A DNA stretch of 64,000 nt from Ustilaginoidea virens (Eukaryota > Ascomycota > Sordariomycetes > Hypocreales > Clavicipitaceae): NCBI RefSeq assembly GCF_000687475.1, contig NC_057318.1, forward strand, positions 558,001 through 622,000. Reading direction: 5' to 3'. The position numbers and the translations under genes were made by a program. Below are positions 1 to 10,800 of the stretch, piece by piece. How positions within the stretch are numbered: the first letter of the stretch is position 1; every line of letters begins with the position of its first letter. Below the pieces are notes generated by a model. The model did not search any database, had not been told where the DNA came from, and saw nothing but the letters and a program-made list of their open reading frames with translations.

Positions 1-216
1 ACTACGAAAGAGAAGAGGCTTATAATAGATATTATGGCCTTATGACAGTCATATAAGCGCCGGGAAATCTATAAGATTCGCTAGATCAACGGGAATGATA
101 ATCTCGCTAATGCAATAACTAAGGGAACGCCCAACAAAGCCCTTAAGACCTTCATCGACTAAAATAGGGCTGCTATACGTATGGAAGGGTGGGTAAAAAG
201 GCCAGTCAATATCTGA
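1..216 (+). pseudogene. C-terminal RNase H of family-B pol (E1), degraded
   Basis: The frame starting at base 1 reads TTKEKRLIIDIMAL, then INGNDNLANAITKGTPNKAL, and ends RPVNI before a TGA at 214-216. This is the C-terminal part of the copia-type RNase H, which removes RNA from the cDNA hybrid during reverse transcription. The motif equivalent to ADVMTKGTPNKAL in other copies here is the usual copia pol end. In-frame TAG or TAA codons replace residues that other copies encode as Gln or Trp, as RIP would produce. The piece is partial because the window starts inside it. Confidence 0.85.
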
Positions 217-486
217 CTGCATTTGGGAGGTATTAGTGATATCATATATAGCAAGTGTGCGGATTTTTCTATGTTTAATATTATAAGCATTTGATGCTTT
301 TACTGCTTTTACTGCTGCCCCTTTTTGCCCCTTTATTTTGGCTATACGGTATGATGCCGGCCGCGCGACGCGATAGCGTTATCGGCGGCACAACCTGCCG
401 AGACCGCGCCGCACTTTTTTTTCTATGTGTGCGCCTTACATCCTAGCGATTCTAATATTTGCTTCTATAAAAAGAGAAGCTGCCAG

Positions 487-816
487 TATCGGAATCGCTA
501 TCGCAAGGTGCCCAATTGGGCATATTGCGACGAATGTGCCGCGCACACCCGTTACGCACAATGTGGCCACTTTTGCCCCTATGCCCCTGAGCCCGGTAGG
601 GCACGCGGGCAGTCCGGCCCGACCGCGCCGATGCATGTGACTATGGCATGCACAAAAAGGCTATATCGTGTAATTACTCTTTTGCTTCCTTTCTTTCCTC
701 TTAGTTAGTTAGTCATAATCAAAGAAGTAATTATACCTTTGACCGGTGACCTCACGGTACTTGATACCACGCGCGCGACCCTACGTATAACTAGGTACCC
801 CGAGTTTATATCAACA
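487..816 (+). repeat. 3' LTR of E1 (family B)
   Basis: A 330-bp LTR. It begins TATCGGAATCGC, where TG has become TA, and ends TATATCAACA. The pre-LTR stretch carries the purine-rich AAAAAGAGAAGC used for plus-strand priming. The middle is a CpG-rich block (gcgcgg, ccgcgcc, gggccgg type) that mutation has largely spared. The LTR is in head-to-head inverted orientation with the E2 LTR at 838-1187. Confidence 0.92.
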
Positions 817-837
817 GATATTTCTACTTGTTATCTT
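817..837. other. 21-base spacer between two inserted elements
   Basis: The bases gatatttctacttgttatct plus a final t separate the E1 3' LTR from the E2 3' LTR. They include the presumed 5-bp target duplications of both elements (GATAT at 817-821 and ATCTT at 833-837). This is the only sequence in the window that I cannot assign to a transposon. It is too short to say whether it is original host DNA. Confidence 0.6.
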
Positions 838-1187
838 TATTGATATAAACTCGGGGTACCTAGTTGTACGTAGGGTCGCGCGCGTGGTATTATATACCGT
901 GAGGTTACTAAGTAAAGGATTTATTGACTTTACTAATAACTAACTATCTAAAAGGAAAGAAAGAAAGCAAAAGAGGGTAATTACACGATATGGCCTTTTT
1001 GTGCGTGCCGCTGTCACGTGCATCGGCGCAGTCGGGCCGGGCTGCCCGCGTGCCCTACCGGGCTTAGGGGTAAAGGGGCAAAAGGGGCCAAAGTGGCCAT
1101 ATCGTGCGCATCGGGTATGCGCGGCACATCCGTCGCAATATGCCCAATTAGTGCCCAATTGGGCACCTTGCGATAGCGATTCCGACA
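838..1187 (-). repeat. 3' LTR of E2 (family B)
   Basis: A 350-bp LTR on the minus strand. On the plus strand it starts TATTGATATAAACTCGGGG (TG mutated to TA) and ends GATTCCGACA. The purine-rich primer stretch follows at about 1188-1210, and the LTR-spanning hairpin (TCGGAATCGC against GCGATTCCGA) is present. The bases from 1188 to 1469 are 3' untranslated sequence with the GC-rich block found in every family-B copy. Confidence 0.93.
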
Positions 1188-1469
1188 CTAGCAGCTTCTC
1201 TCTTTATAGAAGTAAATATCGGAATCGCTAGGATGTAAGGCGCACATATAGAAAGAAAAGTGCGGCGCGGTCTCGGCAGGTTGTACCGGCGATAATATTG
1301 TCGCGCCGCGCGGCCGGCATTATACCGTACAGTCGGTATATTAAATATCGCAGCCAAAATAAAGGGGCAAAAAGGGGCAGTAGTAAACGCAGTAAAACAA
1401 TACAATATTGAATATAGGAAAATCCATTCACTTGCTACCTATGATATCACCAATACCTTCTAAACGCAG

Positions 1470-4363
1470 TCAGATATTAACCGGCCTCTTTACCCACCCT
1501 TCTATATGTATAATAGCCTGATTACGGTCGATAAAGGTCTTAAGGGCTTTATTCGGCATTCTTTTGGTTATTATATTAGTAAGGTTATTATTCCCGTTAA
1601 TCCAGCGAATCTTATAGATTTCCCGGCGCTCGTATAACTATCGCAAGGCTATAATATCTATTATGAGTCTCTTCTCTTTCGTAATGCCTAGCTTAATAAG
1701 GCATTCATATAACGAAAAAGAATCTATACATACAACAGTAGGGATCTTCGGTAATCCTAGCCTGCTAGTAATTATATTAAGGGTCGTGCCTATTATATAT
1801 ACGATATCGACCCCTTGCACTATACTGTACAGCTCCGAAGCGAGTGTGCTATGCATTATACGCTTACTCTTTATAGAGCTATAAGTAATAATATTACCGG
1901 TCAGCTGGAAGGTATTATTTACAGTATCTATCTTATTCCCTAGCACAATTATGTAACCAATCTGGGAGCTTAAATCTTTATTGTTAGCAAAGGATCCGTC
2001 AATAAATATAAAGATCTTAGCTGTGGTAAAGGCCAAATTGATGTACCGTAAGCTACGATCCTGGTTATCGCGCTGCTATTAAAGGCGCTTATTTAACCTC
2101 GCGATATCCTTAAGGTCAGGCTATTAATATTATACCGCGATAGACAGGTCGAAAGACGCCTCAAGCTGGCAGACTATAGCCATATAAGCACCGCAAGCGC
2201 GTTATTCGATATAATTACACTAGGCCGTAGGCGTATTCTTATCGATGGTCGCGATCTTTTTACTTTAACCTTTCTAGCGTAATATTATACCGTCAGCATT
2301 AGCCGTCAGTATATACCTATTAAATATTAGGGGTATAGTTGGTAATAGCTTCGTTTTAGGCTTGGCGTTAAAGCCTGCCTTAGTAAGCTCTAATTCTTCC
2401 TATTAGAAGAAGGTATTATCACTTAGGCTAAAGATATTATTAGTCTATATACCTACGATACCGAAGCATATATTAGTATCGCCAGTATAGTTAGGAGCGT
2501 TAGTACGGTTAGTATCGTTATTACCGGCGGATATTAGCAAACAGGGGTCGTAGGTTGATATAGTTATACCTAATTTCTTGCGATAGTGCTAGAAGTATAT
2601 CGCCTATTAGTAGGTGCCTGCCTCAGCTATTCCGTATAGTGGCTTTACCACTTCCATAATCGTATTATCGGGGTATTAATACGCTATCTGCTTAGGTAGT
2701 TTAGCGATAATCGATCTATTAAGGGTAGTAGATAACTGCATATAGGCCTATATGATATCACGTATCTAGAGAAATAAGCCGTAAAAACGTTATAGTGATA
2801 GGGCCAATAATATAAGTAACCGTTAACTAGCCTATTAGATTGTAGGGGACTGAGTTAATATCAATTGCTTTTTATTATCACTATAACTTTATATGACGAG
2901 TCGTAACTTCTTATACGGTATATCTATGCCTTTACCCTTAATTTCTCGTACTATACGTAAGTTAAATAGACGTTAGGCTCTATATTTACCGATATTAAAG
3001 GTAATAAATCGGAATATATTACGGGCCTATAACGCCTCCACCTCTATATAGTTAGACTATTCGAAGGGGTCTCTTAGGGTTATAATCTTTCCTTCTTAGT
3101 ATAATTAACTAATAAGCTGTAGGTCGGCTTGCTCTTTTGCGGTTAGGAAAAAGGCATTAATAATAGTGTCAAAAGCTATAGCATTAATAAGAGCTTCTTC
3201 TTAGTCCTTATTAATTATAACGTCGGATATCATATATGCTGGCGGTAGGGATAATAATACCAGCCTGACTTAATCAGACCTAGTGGCTGGCGATAGGTAT
3301 ATCGCGGCTATAGGTATTATCGATAATATCGCGGCTGTAGGTATCGTTAATAATATCTCGGCTGTAGGTATTATCGCGGCTGGAGGTGCGGGTGTAGCTG
3401 GTATCCTGACTTCTAGCCTGCCGGGGCGGGCCGGGCCTTTAGTATAGACGATATCTTCGGCATTATTAGGGTTGTAGTTATATAGCTTAACGACCGTTAA
3501 CTGGAATTTAACCAGGCTATATGGTATCTATACGATATAGGTCTTACTATTAAGGCTGATTAGCCGGTACGGCCTATACTATCCACCCTTTTCTCTTTAT
3601 ACCTATATATCTAACTATAGGGGTAGTCGGTAGATAGGCTGTATATTCGGGCCGTTCTATTAGGCAAGGGCATTATAAACTTGTCGCTTAGCGAGGCATT
3701 TCCTAGCTTCATTAGTGGCCTTTCGTAACGTTATAGCATATTATAATACTAATAAGCTAAGGGGTAAATTATCCGTAAGTCGAGGATATGCTCTAAAGAC
3801 TAATAATATAGGCACCAGACTATTAGGTCCAGCTGAGTCGTTAACAGTCTTTATAGTAAGCTATAATTTCTGTTCTTTTGTTATTAGGTCACCTACTTTA
3901 TTATTAACAATAGTGTAGGCTTTACGTAATAGGGCGTAGTATCTCTCGACTTTGCTAATGCTATTATAGGCTTCTATAGGAATTTCATCTATATTAATAG
4001 ATAGAAGCCGGGCATTATAGCGGAATTCGGCAGAAGCAAAATTAGGTCTAGTATCGTATACTATCTAATCCGGCAGGCTGAGGTATATATCGATCCAATA
4101 TTCCTTAAGGGCATTCTAAATATTATAGGCTTTCTGCCTTTATAGATTAAGGAATCTAGCTGCCTAAAAGCTTATCGCGGTATCCACAATATATAATACC
4201 GGCCGATTATCAATATAAAGGATATCGACGATAATTTCGTAATTAAATTAGCTAGTATCGTCATCCTTAAGCGTGAATTTAAATCGGCTAGGTGCCTTTA
4301 CGTTTATCTGGCATTAATAGCATATATAGGTGATCTTCTCGATAATATTATAGTCAATATCAT
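1470..4363 (-). pseudogene. E2 pol: integrase, RT and RNase H, broken
   Basis: Read on the minus strand from 4363 to 1470, this is the second half of the family-B polyprotein: integrase core and C-terminus (about 4363-3600), a linker (3500-3230), the RVT_2-type reverse transcriptase (3230-2090) and RNase H (2090-1470). RNase H retains IFIDGSFANNKDLSSQIGY and ASELYSIVQGVDIVY. The polymerase box, TDDT in better copies, reads TNNI here because two GAT codons became AAT, so RT would be dead. Many stops interrupt the frame. The final stop is TGA at 1470-1472. The other half lies at 18522-19844. Confidence 0.88.
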
Positions 4364-4612
4364 AGCGCTGACTTAGAAAAAAAAACTCTTCGCGATTTCG
4401 CCCGCACCTAGGTAGCGGCACGGAACCGCCTCTAAAATCAATTCTAATAATCCTAATCGCTTCCTCTCGTCTGTTTACCCCCCTTGCCTATAGCGCATCG
4501 CATCCAAAGAGTAGGCATAGCAGGCGCGAATAAAGTAATAGATATCGATAGAGGGAATAGGGGCGGCATTATATATAGCTACTATAACCCTACCACCACG
4601 ATCGCGAATAGC

Positions 4613-6066
4613 ATGCAGTATAACCAGACCGAAACCGAGCCTGCCTAAAAGCAGAAGCGACCCGCTACTATTATAATTAAAGAATCGATGAAAGAGCTCT
4701 AAGATTATATCCCCCTAGCGGTGCTAGGATAAATGCGAGAAATTATAGAAACTATAGCCGATATGGCCCGCAGTAAGGCCACCTCGGACCCTATCGGCAC
4801 CCTTACTAATACAATTTTGAAGACTATTAAAAAAGCTATTAAATTAGCCCTTTAGGATATCCCGAAATAGGCGCCGGCTACCACCTAGGCAAATATCGCG
4901 GCACGAGGACACGCCGCCATTATTATACCACCTTAATATACTATCGCTCCCCTTCCGGTCCTGCCATATATCTATAGGGAAATTTTAATTAAAGGCAATA
5001 GTATTAGCGAGGTCTTATATAACCGAATACCAGTCGAAATTATAGATACCATTAATAGAGCTACTACTAGGAATACCGCGATTGCAGTATATAGGCTATA
5101 TAGTGGCGATACTATTATCACCTTTACAGAAAAAGTAATAAAAAGTCTTATCGCCGATATAACCTAGGTCCGACCCGCCTTTAAGCAGGAGATAGAACTA
5201 AACTAATGCTTATTTAGTCTTATTATTAAGAATTTCCCTACTAGCTATATAGCGAATATCGTAACTAAAGAAATCTACCGAAACCTTACTAAAGCGAATA
5301 AAGAAAGCTTTATTAGAACCTCCCCCTACTACCTATATAGGACTGCTATACGTACGCCCCTAATTATAGGCATAAACTCTATTGACTTGACTAATAAGTT
5401 CTATAAGTCTAGTATTATCTACTAGGCAGAGATATTCGAAGCTGAACCTTATAATAATGCCTTATACCTTAAATAGTACTATAACTGCTTTAAGTTTGGA
5501 TATATCGCGGCCTACTATATAGCGGCCCCGCGGTGCAGCCGATATAGCGCGGAAAGGCATCTAAAAGGGGAGTAGGCCTACCTAATAGTCTTTTACGGAT
5601 AAAGGGAGTTATACCTTAATTATAAAGGCCCGTACTTAGTATAATCCTGCCTCTATAGAACCTCGAATAAGTAATAGGATTTAGCTAAGAATTCTTATAC
5701 TAGCCGACCTAGGCTCTTTATAGCGCCTCTTATAATATCTATAAATATTACTCTTATTGCAGAATAGAACCGATATAAAGCAGCTAGCGCCTCGCCCCTA
5801 AGGGAACTAATCGAGCGTATTATCTTAAGAAGATCCTTCTTATATAAATATAGCCGCCGCCTTAGCCGAAGGGGCTTTATCTCTAGAGGAATATTTAACG
5901 CCAGATTAAACTATACCTTTACCGCGTTCTTATAACCGGTCCTAATATTAGGATAGACTAAGACCCTATCGGCCTTAGAATCTATACTTACTCTGGCCCC
6001 GACCTCTACCTCTACTATAATTATCGATATACTGCTGCTACCGACCCCTATATACCTATCTGCATA
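4613..6066 (+). pseudogene. LINE ORF1 (gag-like RNA-binding protein), broken
   Basis: From the ATG at 4613 one frame runs MQYNQTETEPA to about 6066, broken only by TAA and TAG codons. The middle region, TSDPIGTLTNTILKTIKKAI, would be helical. Cys-rich knuckles lie at about 5480-5560 (YNCFKFGYIAAYYIAAPRC then SRYSAERHL), with some expected Cys or His replaced by Tyr (TGC to TAC type changes). Family members use this protein to coat the LINE RNA. The end is uncertain. I place it near 6066, where it would overlap the start of ORF2 in another frame. No frameshift is seen. Confidence 0.7.
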
Positions 6067-6847
6067 ATATTAGTCTTCTATTAGAATATATAAAAGAAAA
6101 CCTCTTTTATACGAATAGTATTTTACTACCGAAGCGAACCTAATATTATAGTAATCTAAAAACCTGCCGCGCCTAATTGCGCCCTGCCGAGCCTAAGCCT
6201 TAGTAAGTATATATTAGCAGCCTATAGCGGACGAGCGGCGATATATATCTATAAGTGGTATAGTCCCGGTATATAGATCACTAAGAAAGGACCTAATTAG
6301 TATAAGGTCTGCCTCCTTAAAACCGATATTTACTCTATTTATTCCCTAGGCTATAAATATAATTAGACTATCCCCTTTATGGACCTTATAAGGCTCTTGC
6401 CCTAACCCTAAAGTATATTTATCGGGGACTTTAATATATATTATCCCTTATAGGATAGCCTAGATAGAACCTTACCTAATATTAATACCCTTTTCGACTT
6501 TATAATGCAATAGAGACTCAGCCTAGCGACCCCCTATAGCAAAATTATATAGTAAGCGCTAAGTAAAAAAAATAGCACTATAAACTATACCTAAGTTATA
6601 TAAGACCTCACTATTAAATACCTTAGTAATATAGACCTCGCCGGGTTTGACTATATCCTATAGCTTATCTATATCGATACTAGCAACCTATAAGCCGCTA
6701 AAGCCCACCCGAAAAATAGCTAGAAATCCCTTAACTAATACCTCGCTTAGGCAGAAGCTAAAAACCGCCTTACGCCTACCGCTATTATAGCCCTACTTAG
6801 CTCTCCCGAAGAAATAGATATATATACTAAATGGCTTACTTACTAAC
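6060..6847 (+). pseudogene. LINE ORF2 part 1: endonuclease domain, broken
   Basis: This frame differs from ORF1. It includes ALPSLSLSKYILAAYSGRAA (about 6181-6240) and the endonuclease signature IGDFNIYYPL at 6421-6450, equivalent to GDFNxHHPxW in the exonuclease/endonuclease/phosphatase family. It then gives NINTLFDFIMQ and NSTINYTQVIQDLTIKYL (Gln read where a stop now stands). The enzyme nicks target DNA to start reverse transcription. The true start is not clear; the domain already appears to begin near 6060. It is cut at 6847 by E4 and resumes in the same frame at 14384. Confidence 0.8.
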
Positions 6848-7542
6848 TGTTGAAATCAGCGCCTTTTTAGCTGTATTTTGGTACTGGTCTCGCTACCGTA
6901 CGACGTCTTTACGTTGAGATATCGCGGTGGCTATACCAGGCGCTATAGTGGGGCACAGCGCCCCACAACGCCGATTACAGTGGGCCACAGCGCCGGTCAC
7001 GGCACCGGCACAGCGCCCCACAGCCGGCCACAGCGGCCGGTCACAGCGGGCCACAGGGCCCACAACAGGCGGCGCATTTCTACGGGATTACCAAATGGGC
7101 AAACCAGCACTTTCGGCCTTCTACATACAGTCACCCGCTACACCGGTCATTTACGGCAGACCGATAAAGGGCTTCCGGCCCATACGGCAGGCTATTATAG
7201 GGCATCCGGCACACCGCTATAAGCCACTGGGCTTGGTTGGGTATGCACTGGGTAGGATATTGGGCAGACCGACTTTTCGTCGGGTTTTTTCGCTATTTTT
7301 GCGGTTTTTCATTATTTTCAACTACTTTTTCAAGATGGTAGAAATATACCTAAAATTCCCTTTTTCTAGCTAGAATAGTCACCAACAATTAGAATTAGAT
7401 TTCCCTGACATCTTTACTCTGGTCAACCTCTTGTGCGCTTTAAATCTTTAACCAGCTCTTTATTTTATTCTGCAACGCCTTGTACGCCACTATCGGTATC
7501 TAGTACATTTCCAACAGTATTCTGAATCACCATTTTGCAATA
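6848..7542 (+). repeat. 5' LTR of E4
   Basis: Starts TGTTGAAATCAGCGCC and ends TTTTGCAATA. The 3' copy ends TTTTGCAACA, so the last CA has become TA here. It contains runs of CACAGCGCC/CACAGCGGCC-like units at about 6950-7070. An open frame at 6878-7222 recurs in the other LTR and is a by-product of the repeat, not a gene. Confidence 0.95.
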
Positions 7543-7556
7543 GGTTATAAGCCCGG
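7543..7556 (+). other. Primer binding site of E4 (initiator tRNA-Met type)
   Basis: Directly after the 5' LTR comes GGTTATAAGCCCGG. It is one G-to-A change from GGTTATGAGCCCGG, which E8 keeps and which is complementary to the CCGGGCTCATAACC anticodon arm of initiator tRNA-Met. Drosophila copia uses the same internal tRNA region. The leader from 7557 to 7827 has nothing else that I recognise. Confidence 0.75.
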
Positions 7557-7827
7557 TGTCTTAAGGCTTCCAGCTTAAGACTTTTTTTTACGCTAACTTA
7601 GGATTTTAACGCATTTAGCAGCTAACCTTCTAGAAATCTACTAATAAGGGACTAATCATCCTAGATTTAGGAACCTAACTACCACATCAAGCTGCAATAC
7701 ATCCTTTTTGCAATAGGATTTTCTAAGGTTATTCCTTAACGCAGCTTTCTTCTAGTTTTATCTAGATTTTCAGTCTTAATTTTCTTTGCATTTTTAAAGA
7801 CTTTCCGGCACCTTTTCTCTTCCTATA

Positions 7828-10800
7828 ATGGCTAGTCAGAACGTTCCTACTAATAACCTAGGCCATAATAACCCAGGCCACAATAACCCAGGCTACCAAA
7901 TCCCTAATACGGCAGAGGTAGAAGAATCTGATAATGACTAGGAAATTGCCCAGCTTAGGGAAGACTAATAGGAAATGAGAAAAGAATTCAACTATAAATT
8001 TAATCGAATTAATTCTAAAATCGATTTTTTGGCTAATAAGGTGGGCACCTTAGTAGACAGACTAATCAAGCCTGCTGCTAGCCCACTATCCTAGGATATA
8101 ATGGATATAGATACCTTCCAAACCCCTATAGGTAAAGGAAATAACCCACCATTACTATCCAAAGCCCAGCAGCAACCCCTGCCGGTTCCATCTAGCATTA
8201 GCAGCCAAGTCAGCGCTATAGCTATCAAGGAACTAGCTAAAACAGCCAACGGATTCCAAAAATCCTAAAAGCTAAGGGGGGCATCTAACTTCGACCAATA
8301 GAAACAGGCCCTTATAATTCAACTTAGGGCACTTAATATCGCCAAATTTATCGAAGAACCTTCTATTGCTAGCAAGTTTAACGATTCAGAGTAAGCACTT
8401 TTACTATTACTTATCAAGAATAGTTATACAGAAGGACCAGCTGCCGCTATCAACTGGTGCACTAACCCAGAGTCAGCCTTTATGTTACTCACCAAACAGT
8501 ATTCTCACTCATCAGACGTATAGCAGACCCACCTATACCCTGCCTTCCATCAACTAAATTTTATAGGCTATAAGGGTACCTTAGAATCTTTCAACGCCTC
8601 CTTTAATAGCTACCTATCCAGGCTGCAAATTTTAGGCTCCTATATACAACCTTTCGACCAAATCAGCCAGTATTTACATGCTGTAGAAGGGGTCTTTTTT
8701 CAGTAGGTAGAATGGCACCGCACAATAATAAGAATCGCCTATACTTAGGGAAATACATCAAATATTAACCTGCAATTTTATATAGTTGATTTACTGGAAG
8801 AATAATGCATTAAAAGGTCATTAGTAGTAAGGGCTACCACCTACCTCGCAAAGGTTAAGGGTGCCGCTACTAATAGCAACAGTAGCAAGCCAGCTAGTAA
8901 TAACACTAGTAAGGGTGGTAGAAACACTACCACTAACGCCAATAAAAAGAACAAATAGGGGTCTTCTACCCAATAAGGGTCTTCTTCAGCTACATAAAGT
9001 AAGCCGGAAAATAAGAAGAAGAATAAAGAATAGAAAGATTCAGCTAATAAAGCAGATACCCTATAAAAGACCGATAAAAAGGAAAAGACTATTAATTCCT
9101 TTATATTAGGAAATTATAACACTCTAAGTCTTATACCTAGTGAGATAGCCTATTCTTCCTTCCAGGACCGCGAATATATGCAATTTTTAGCTACTAGCTA
9201 TAGTGTATAATCCGGTGGGAAAACGCCAACAGATTCTTTGCTCTACGATACTGGTTCTACGGTGTATATCATCAATAATAAAAAGCATTTCACCTACTTC
9301 CAACACTATACCGGAAATAGACCAGTCATCAGCACAAGTAGTGGCCCAATCAAGCCCAGTGGGTGGGGCATAGCGCGTTTTACCATACTATAGGCCACCA
9401 ACCCACCTTAATAGGGCACCTTAGAGCTAACCAACGCCCTCTTCATACCAGCTTTTGATATCAACATCTTTAGCGGCGTTAAATACTATCTAAATCGTGG
9501 CAGTATTTAGGGCTAAAGCCTAGTTAATAGCAACAATAAGTGTATTAGGCTTTTTAATTTTAAGAAGTATGGCTTCTTTTTATAATAGAAAGGGGTAGAT
9601 TCGCCGTTTTTACACCATACCAGCCAAAATTACCTGGCTATATATAATATCTCGGTCGAAATACCTGCCCTAGCTAACCTAGAAGAATACGAGGAATATC
9701 CCCTGCCAGAGGATTTACCTACCCCACCAGCTGACTCGGACCTTCCACTTCCACCAGCTAATTCGCAAGCTAACCCACCAGCTAGTCCTAGTTTTTCGGT
9801 AGTACCAATAGAGGCTACTATTCCCAATACAGCCTAACCACCACAGAGGGCCCCGGTCGCCCTTAACCCAGCCCCAATCACAATACCAGCTACTAATACA
9901 GAATATCAAAAGCTGCTATTATTAGCCGGACTTTAGCATATCCGGCTTAGGCATATCAGAATCTAACTTTTAAAGAAAACCTGTGCATCAACCATAGGGT
10001 TACCTAATCTCAGTAAGGTAAAGGATTCTAATTTCAACTGCATCGCCTATAAAAGGGCAAAGTCAGTTCGGCGTTTTACATCAGGGGCTATACCAGACCC
10101 TATGCATTATTTGGATATTATAGAGGGTGATATCTTCCAAATTAACCCTCTACTATACAACAAACGCCCTATTTGCCTCATCTTAGTTAATCGGAAATCA
10201 CGCTTCCATTAGGTATATTTACTACCTAATAAGGAGGGACCTACGGTATTTCCAGTATTACAGGGGTTCTTCCAAGGTCTTAGGAATCGCTACGGCAAAT
10301 CAGCTATTGAATTCCACTATAATAGTAGCAAGGAAATCAATAATGTTATCACAGCCTAGCTAGCTCTTAAGGGTATAGATTTTTTAACCTCTTCCCTTTA
10401 TATTCATAAGCAAAATAGGTTAGCAGAACGCTTTATACGGGTTATTATTAACCGACTTAGAGCTACTATACTTTAGTCTCGGTTACCTTCTTACCTTTAG
10501 TCTATAGTGATTCTTAGTATTACTACCTTAGTAAATCTAATAGTAGTTATAAACTATTCTTCGTCACCTTTCGAGGAATTAAAGAAGGACTTTCCGGAAA
10601 TTACGCACTACTACCTACCCGACCTTACTAGCTTTAGGGCTATTAGTGCGGCTGTAGAGGTATTAATCCCTCTAGAAAAACGGGTCATCAGCCACAAGCT
10701 AGCCCCCCGGACCGAGTCAGGTAGGTTACTAGCTACGCTAGGTAACGGCACCTACCTCGTCTACATCCTATATCGCCGGGTCGTCACTAAGACCTCTTTT

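Larger units (their letters stand above)
1..816 (+). mobile_element. E1: 3' end of a family-B Ty1/copia retrotransposon
   Basis: This is the right-hand end of a family-B element that began outside the window. It holds the last 72 codons of pol, a 270-base 3' untranslated stretch and one LTR at 487-816. The order and sequence match the 3' end of the complete copy E10 (58,900-59,903). The presumed target duplication is GATAT at 817-821, but its partner lies outside the window, so it cannot be confirmed. The LTR ends in GAGTTTATATCAACA, which puts E1 in the same subfamily as E2 and E9. Confidence 0.9.

Noticed and set aside
487..1187. A single large MITE or foldback transposon
   Set aside because: Each arm is a complete LTR attached to its own pol sequence on the outer side, so this is two separate insertions.
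6878..7373. Open frames of 114 and 148 codons, with a near-identical one at 13714-14058
   Set aside because: They lie inside the two LTRs of E4 and are simply duplicated with them.
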